Below, piece after piece: positions 14,398 to 17,330 of a stretch of 17,330 nt of DNA. Below the pieces are notes generated by a model. The model did no database searches and had not been told where the DNA came from. It was given only the letters and a program-made list of their open reading frames with translations. The position numbers were made by a program, and so were the translations under genes. The DNA is from Alitiscatomonas aceti (GTDB taxonomy: Bacteria; Bacillota; Clostridia; Lachnospirales; Lachnospiraceae), in assembly GCF_025567195.1 (NCBI RefSeq), contig NZ_JAOQJF010000048.1:1-17330 (forward strand). Direction: 5' to 3'. Within the stretch, counting starts at the first letter, position 1. Every line of letters starts with the position of its first letter.

Positions 14398-15200
14398 TTA
14401 ACTTCCTGCACTCGTATAGCGTCTTAAACCACAATGGAATACGAAAACAGATGCTCCCAGGAATAAAAATCCAATCATCGGCGATACAACTCCGCAAACA
14501 TATTCCCATTTCGTTACCGCTTTATTTAAAACAATCAAGGCCGGGTAATAGCTAATAAATGCCCATGGCGCGATTGTTGTCAAAAGGACTTTGATCCAGC
14601 CCGGATAAATAACAAGCGGATAATGTGTCAGAGCGCGGAGCTGATAATAAAATAATTCTCCAATTCTTTCGGAACGTAAAGTCCAAAAGCTAAGTGCTCC
14701 CATAAGAATCATGGCACCCATCTGCAAAGCAACTCCGCCAAACAGGGTACATATCAGATAAGCTGCCATCTGCCATGAAAGTATGCCTGAATTTTTTATC
14801 AATGCGTTAATAAGAAACATAAGCGTCACAATAATCTGCCCGATAAAAGTATCGCCGAATCGGCTGCATATCAGCTGTCCCAGTACGCTCATTGGGCGTG
14901 TTAAATACAAATCTAACTTCCCTGTGGTAATTTCATTTTCTAAATGATAAACGCTATACCAGACAAAGGTTCCCGCAATTGCATAAGAACATAAATTTAA
15001 TCCATACAAAATGGACATGTCTTCAAAATCCCATCCAGCAATATTCTGAAATCTGCTCACTACTACACAAAACGAGAGGAATGTCAGAAAATAACAATAG
15101 AAATTCGCTATGATCCCCAACACAAAGCCGACCTTATATTCACTTCGAGCCTTAAAAAAACTTTTACATATAGCAAGTAGGTTTTTATTGGATTCACCAT
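14398..15200 (-). pseudogene. ABC-2 family (DUF990-like) permease, probable frameshift at the start
   Basis: The bulk of this frame is a roughly 265-residue integral membrane protein with about six hydrophobic segments of the ABC2_membrane_6/DUF990 type (FVLGIIANFYCYFLTFLSF, ENEITTGKLDLYLTRPMSVLGQLICSRFGD, YYPALIVL). The natural start appears to be the ATG at 15200, right behind the TAA of the upstream permease and with AGGGGG five bases away. That ATG is one base out of frame with the rest. Adding one A to the AAAAA run near 15,181-15,185 would give MVNPIKNLLAICKSFF. As it stands, the only in-frame start is a TTG at 15222 with no Shine-Dalgarno. Either it is broken or it uses this poor start. 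Confidence 0.65.
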
Positions 15201-15843
15201 TTAGCCCCCTTGAACGACGCAAAAACGAACCGAAAGTTTATATACTACATGCAGGAGAAGACCAAAGACACCTATCCACGCAATGATCCCCAAAAAAATG
15301 CTGATAATCGTTGTTTGAGCCACCTCTTCTTTCAATAATAGCTGTAAGGGAAAATCATAGAGATAATGAAATGGTAAAATTTCTGCTATTTTTTTCAGCG
15401 GATCGGGAAATAACGCAATCGGCAGTAGCGCTCCAGACAAAAACTGCACCGTATCTTCAAGAAGTCGCCGAAGTGCCCACACTTCAACAAAAATAAAAGC
15501 AGTAAAACCAATGATGGCAAATATAAGAGAAAATAAAATGTGCCCTAAAAGCAAAGCTACAATGCACATACCTAAGCGGCCCCATATGGTAACGGAGTAG
15601 ACCACCGGCGAGAAAATCGCCATTTAGTATTTTTCCGGCAAGGATATGGTATATTTGATTCGAATATATCGTCCGAATTACGTTTGCGTAGATAACATAC
15701 CCCATCATATACCCCATCATCGCAGCATCGTCCCGATACAGATATTGCCATAATGCTATTTGTACCAGTATTGAGGCTAGCGCAGCAAACATGGTAAAAA
15801 GGATATTGGATTTATATATCAGCTTGCCTTTTAGTTCAATCAT
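15201..15843 (-). pseudogene. ABC-2 family (DUF990-like) permease, frameshifted
   Basis: The gene is read in two frames. The N-terminal part starts at the ATG at 15843 behind GGGGAG (a GTG at 15855 is an alternative). It covers IELKGKLIYKSNILFTMFAA and runs to AGKILNGDF at about 15,640. The C-terminal part, in another frame (to 15201), covers PVVYSVTIWGRLG, VEVWALRRLLEDTVQFLSGALLPIALFPDPL and the last membrane segments. In relatives these blocks are joined by a few residues ending in LxRP, so a small deletion of a size not divisible by three near 15,620-15,640 explains the break. The combined length of about 210 residues is short against the usual 260. It is the first gene of the dead ABC operon. 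Confidence 0.78.
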
Positions 15844-15855
15844 AATACTCCCCAC

Positions 15856-16181
15856 TACATTCTCTCCTTCCTTGATGCTTCATTTCCCATATAAGTAGGA
15901 TTCACAACCTTTTTTAACATATTTTGCACAATTACGGCTCGAAATTTATTATGCTCCAAGCAAATAACAATTCATTGGCCAGGATCCCTTACATCAGAAT
16001 ATAGCACCTTTATGTGCTTCCAAATAAATCCCACAAAGAACTTTCAAAAACCATTCTTGATATTCCGATTTTCCACACAAAATCACAATCCCTATGATAT
16101 AACATTATTTCTCTCATAAATGGCATCTGCTTATAATATTTTCCCGGACGCATACTTCATACTTATAGAAAAGCTTTCGTC
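15856..16181. other. Gene-poor AT-rich stretch upstream of the ABC operon
   Basis: No convincing gene is seen. The minus strand has a few short open pieces (for example 38 codons at 16010-16126) without ribosome binding sites. The first two bases of an AAGGAGAG followed by GGGGAG lie at the ABC-gene end. No clear promoter for the ABC operon could be placed, in keeping with a decayed locus. Confidence 0.4.
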
Positions 16182-16191
16182 CATTTGGACC

Positions 16192-16249
16192 ACCTCCTAT
16201 GATTTTTGAATTTGGCTTGCGACACCATTTTCATTGTATCATAGGAGGT
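16192..16249. promoter_or_regulatory. Palindrome carrying a Shine-Dalgarno on each strand
   Basis: ACCTCCTATGAT (16192-16203) and ATCATAGGAGGT (16238-16249) form a perfect 12-bp inverted repeat around a 34-nt loop. On each strand the arm reads AGGAGG and an ATG follows at good distance: plus at 16254 (five bases) and minus at 16184 (eight bases). In RNA each Shine-Dalgarno would be paired in the stem. This is typical of translational occlusion hairpins in IS leaders, but no transposase is recognisable beside it. Confidence 0.6.
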
Positions 16250-16253
16250 TTTT

Positions 16254-16418
16254 ATGGATATCTTTACCTCTTCCGTTTACTCCATTCTCCCCAGCATAGC
16301 TGGGGGATTAGACTTTTCATTCAGCTATATCTTTCCAACTATTCGATCATTTTCTGGACTTTCACCCATTAGAGCGTGCCCATGGCGTGCAAACCGTAAA
16401 AAAGTGATCCACCATTAG
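16254..16418 (+). CDS. Small ORF of unknown function (54 codons)
   Basis: The frame begins MDIFTSSVYSILPSIAGG, has a perfect AGGAGG five bases before its ATG, and ends in a basic tail (ANRKKVIHH). I do not recognise it. Its codons 13-19 are the palindromic repeat also found at 40-62, and its last codons run into the agrBD terminator on the other strand, so it may be only the decayed start of a mobile element. The mildly hydrophobic middle could be membrane-associated. Translation is plausible from the ribosome binding site, but the hairpin that holds it would repress. Confidence 0.25.
   Translation: MDIFTSSVYSILPSIAGGLDFSFSYIFPTIRSFSGLSPIRACPWRANRKKVIHH
16289..16311. repeat. Palindromic dispersed repeat, copy 2
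   Basis: Identical over 23 bp to 40-62: a CCCCAGC - ATA - GCTGGGG hairpin followed by GGATTAG, in the same orientation. This copy lies 15 kb away from the first, in a region of different composition, and inside a small ORF. Confidence 0.6.
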
Positions 16419-16431
16419 CAAAGCAGATCAC
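16398..16431 (-). terminator. Rho-independent terminator of agrBD
   Basis: On the minus strand GTGATC (16431-16426) pairs with GATCAC (16409-16404), and TTTTTT (16403-16398) follows at once. The stem is short (6-8 bp with a G bulge) but the T-run is clean. It lies 17 nt past the agrD stop codon, so agrB and agrD form a two-gene transcript with no kinase or regulator gene behind it. Confidence 0.75.
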
Positions 16432-16447
16432 CTTCTCTTTTTCATAC

Positions 16448-16567
16448 CTATTTTATTAACCCTTCTGGAATTTCCGGCTGATATCCAGCTCCCCATGAGA
16501 AAAACCCCGCACCAGATTCCGCTGCCTTGCCAATCAGCCATGTTATCATAGTCAGTACTGTATCCAT
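16448..16567 (-). CDS. agrD: AgrD-like cyclic autoinducer prepeptide with serine in place of cysteine
   Basis: The 39-residue peptide starts one base past the agrB stop codon, with GGGGGGAG eight bases before its ATG. It has the AgrD plan: an amphipathic N-terminal helix (MDTVLTMITWLIGKAAES), a short signal core GAGFFSWGAG, and a C-terminal recognition tail YQPEIPEGLIK. Against Staphylococcus aureus AgrD-I, the ring residues Cys-Asp-Phe-Ile-Met align with Ser24-Trp-Gly-Ala-Gly28, and the tail Glu-Val-Pro-x-x-Leu with Glu32-Ile-Pro-x-x-Leu37. No cysteine is present, so AgrB would have to form an ester (lactone) ring through Ser24. Staphylococcus intermedius AIP is a known serine lactone. Ring borders are inferred from the alignment. 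Confidence 0.85.
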   Translation of the reverse strand: MDTVLTMITWLIGKAAESGAGFFSWGAGYQPEIPEGLIK

Positions 16568-16568
16568 A

Positions 16569-17147
16569 TTAATTCTCCCCCCTTTTTGCCATTTCCATCA
16601 TTATTGCTACTATAAAGCTTGTTACCGCTATCAGATAGCCCCTCTCATTTCCAACAAACCAGTAAATTAAACAGCTACTCCCTTGTATCCATAAAATTCT
16701 GTGGGAATATATACGGTTTATTTCATATCTGGCAGTTTTCCCTTGATATCTGCGAGGAATAATTGGAGCGTTTTTCCATATGTACCAAACAGCTCCAGCT
16801 CCCATAACAAAAGCAACAGCATTTACACATCTATTCCCAATAGAGTGCATCCATTCCGCTATCATGATGCATCCTGCCGCTATCGCATTTGTCATTATAA
16901 AGCATCTCCCATAAGAGCCTGCATGATAACCTCCGGCAGTGATTCGTATCGGAATAAAAGACAATAAAAATATGATTGCCTCCTTCCCGTATCCCCCCAA
17001 TATTCCGCATACCAAAATAGCTCCAATACACACAGCTGTGGATACAAGAAGTTCAAATCCATATTTATAAATGCTTTTTTGCTGTTCTGTAATCTTATTA
17101 TACTTTATAAGATATTCTGTACATTGTTCTGCTGCCTTTGATAACAT
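16569..17147 (-). CDS. agrB: AgrB, accessory gene regulator processing protease
   Basis: The 192-residue integral membrane cysteine endopeptidase trims AgrD and forms the cyclic pheromone. Seen: ITAGGYHAGSYGRC with His75 and Cys82, the same spacing of seven as the catalytic His77/Cys84 of S. aureus AgrB, preceded by SFIPIR and surrounded by several hydrophobic segments. I chose the ATG at 17147 (MLSKAAEQCTEYLIK, GAGGG four bases upstream) because AgrB proteins normally begin just before this helix. The frame is open to a GTG at 17222 that has AAGGA eight bases upstream, which would add 25 residues, so the start is uncertain. It is directly followed by agrD. Confidence 0.93.
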   Translation of the reverse strand: MLSKAAEQCTEYLIKYNKITEQQKSIYKYGFELLVSTAVCIGAILVCGILGGYGKEAIIFLLSFIPIRITAGGYHAGSYGRCFIMTNAIAAGCIMIAEWMHSIGNRCVNAVAFVMGAGAVWYIWKNAPIIPRRYQGKTARYEINRIYSHRILWIQGSSCLIYWFVGNERGYLIAVTSFIVAIMMEMAKRGEN

Positions 17148-17254
17148 TTTACCCTCAAATTCATTAATAAAGTAATTATAATCTCTTTGTAAAGGAGATA
17201 AACGTTTGTCCTTAAAATACACTTAAAATGTCCTTGAATCTATTTTTGATGTTG

Positions 17255-17283
17255 TATAAATAAAGTTGACACCTTATTCTCAA
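17255..17283 (-). promoter_or_regulatory. Candidate promoter of agrBD
   Basis: Minus-strand TTGAGA (17283-17278), a 17-bp spacer, then TTTATA (17260-17255). The -35 box overlaps the left arm of the inverted repeat at 17272-17312, so a protein bound there could control it. Confidence 0.5.
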
Positions 17284-17312
17284 AGAATTCATGTATAATA
17301 AAGAGAATAAGG
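17272..17312. promoter_or_regulatory. Perfect inverted repeat in the divergent control region
   Basis: CCTTATTCTC (17272-17281) and GAGAATAAGG (17303-17312) are exact complements, 21 nt apart. The left arm overlaps the candidate agrBD -35 box. Between the arms lies a TATAAT (17294-17299) for the rightward gene, whose nearest TTGACA (17266-17271) is at an overlong 22-bp distance. It can be a shared operator, or an RNA hairpin hiding the AAGGAGG of the rightward gene if transcription starts further upstream. Confidence 0.55.
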
Positions 17313-17323
17313 AGGAACTTTCA

Positions 17324-17330
17324 ATGTCAC
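17324..17330 (+). CDS. Start of a gene that continues past the window
   Basis: An ATG at 17324 follows AAGGAGG (17309-17315) by eight bases and a TATAAT at 17294-17299. Only two codons and one base are inside the window (Met-Ser-), so nothing can be said of the product. It is divergent from agrBD and shares its control region, so it is a candidate for a linked regulator, kinase or target gene. Confidence 0.45.

Noticed and set aside
16010..16126. A 38-codon minus-strand frame (starting MPFMREIMLYHRDC)
   Set aside because: There is no Shine-Dalgarno, no recognisable family and no clean promoter. The stretch is AT-rich, so such frames are not rare.
16134..16184. A 17-codon minus-strand frame (MDESFSISMKYASGKIL) with a perfect AGGAGG
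   Set aside because: The ribosome binding site is real, but the product is too short and unrecognised to call a gene. It is kept only as part of the palindrome finding.
1..17330. CRISPR arrays, tRNA or rRNA genes, phage genes
   Set aside because: I saw no regularly spaced direct repeats, cloverleaf-type sequences, rRNA segments or phage structural proteins.

Overview
The window looks like a chromosomal segment from a Clostridia / Lachnospiraceae-type Firmicute. The evidence is strong AGGAGG-type ribosome binding sites, consensus sigma-A promoters, a Gram-positive rex-acpS-nnr-alr-mazF gene string, a clostridial-style SleB-like wall hydrolase and an agr-type peptide system. I cannot name the species from this sequence.

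Bases 1-10,700 are a well-kept, fairly GC-rich housekeeping region. From the left: a secreted or anchored SleB-type cell wall hydrolase (-), a YbaK-type Cys-tRNA(Pro) deacylase (-), a YebC/PmpR-family protein (-), a divergent S9 prolyl-oligopeptidase-type peptidase (+), a CNNM/CorC-type CBS-domain membrane protein (-), and then a five-gene leftward run transcribed rex > acpS > nnr > alr > mazF. The genes of that run overlap or nearly touch from rex to alr. It starts at a consensus promoter whose -10 box lies in a Rex-operator-like sequence, so NADH/NAD+ state probably controls coenzyme activation, NAD(P)HX repair and D-alanine supply together. Promoters and terminators can be placed for most of these units.

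Bases about 10,880-14,100 are AT-richer and form a graveyard of nested insertion sequences: an IS5-family transposase with an internal deletion, an ISL3-family transposase with a frameshift at an A9 tract and a lost C-terminus, and an in-frame chimera that joins the DEDD half of an IS110-family transposase to the C-terminal part of an IS66-family transposase. The IS110 side cuts into an ABC-transporter ATPase gene. Behind it lie two ABC-2-type (DUF990-like) permease genes that also appear frameshifted, so the whole ABC operon (14,084-15,843, -) looks dead.

Bases about 15,850-17,330 hold a mostly non-coding stretch with palindromes, and then the most interesting locus: agrB and a 39-codon agrD on the minus strand, ended by a rho-independent terminator. 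The predicted autoinducer carries serine where almost all AgrD peptides carry cysteine, which predicts a true lactone ring (Ser-Trp-Gly-Ala-Gly) instead of a thiolactone. No AgrC/AgrA pair lies downstream. A divergent gene begins at the right edge (17,324, +), and a perfect 10-bp inverted repeat sits between it and agrB, over the putative promoters. A palindromic 23-bp repeat occurs both at the extreme left edge and near agrD, and may be a REP/IS200-type dispersed element.
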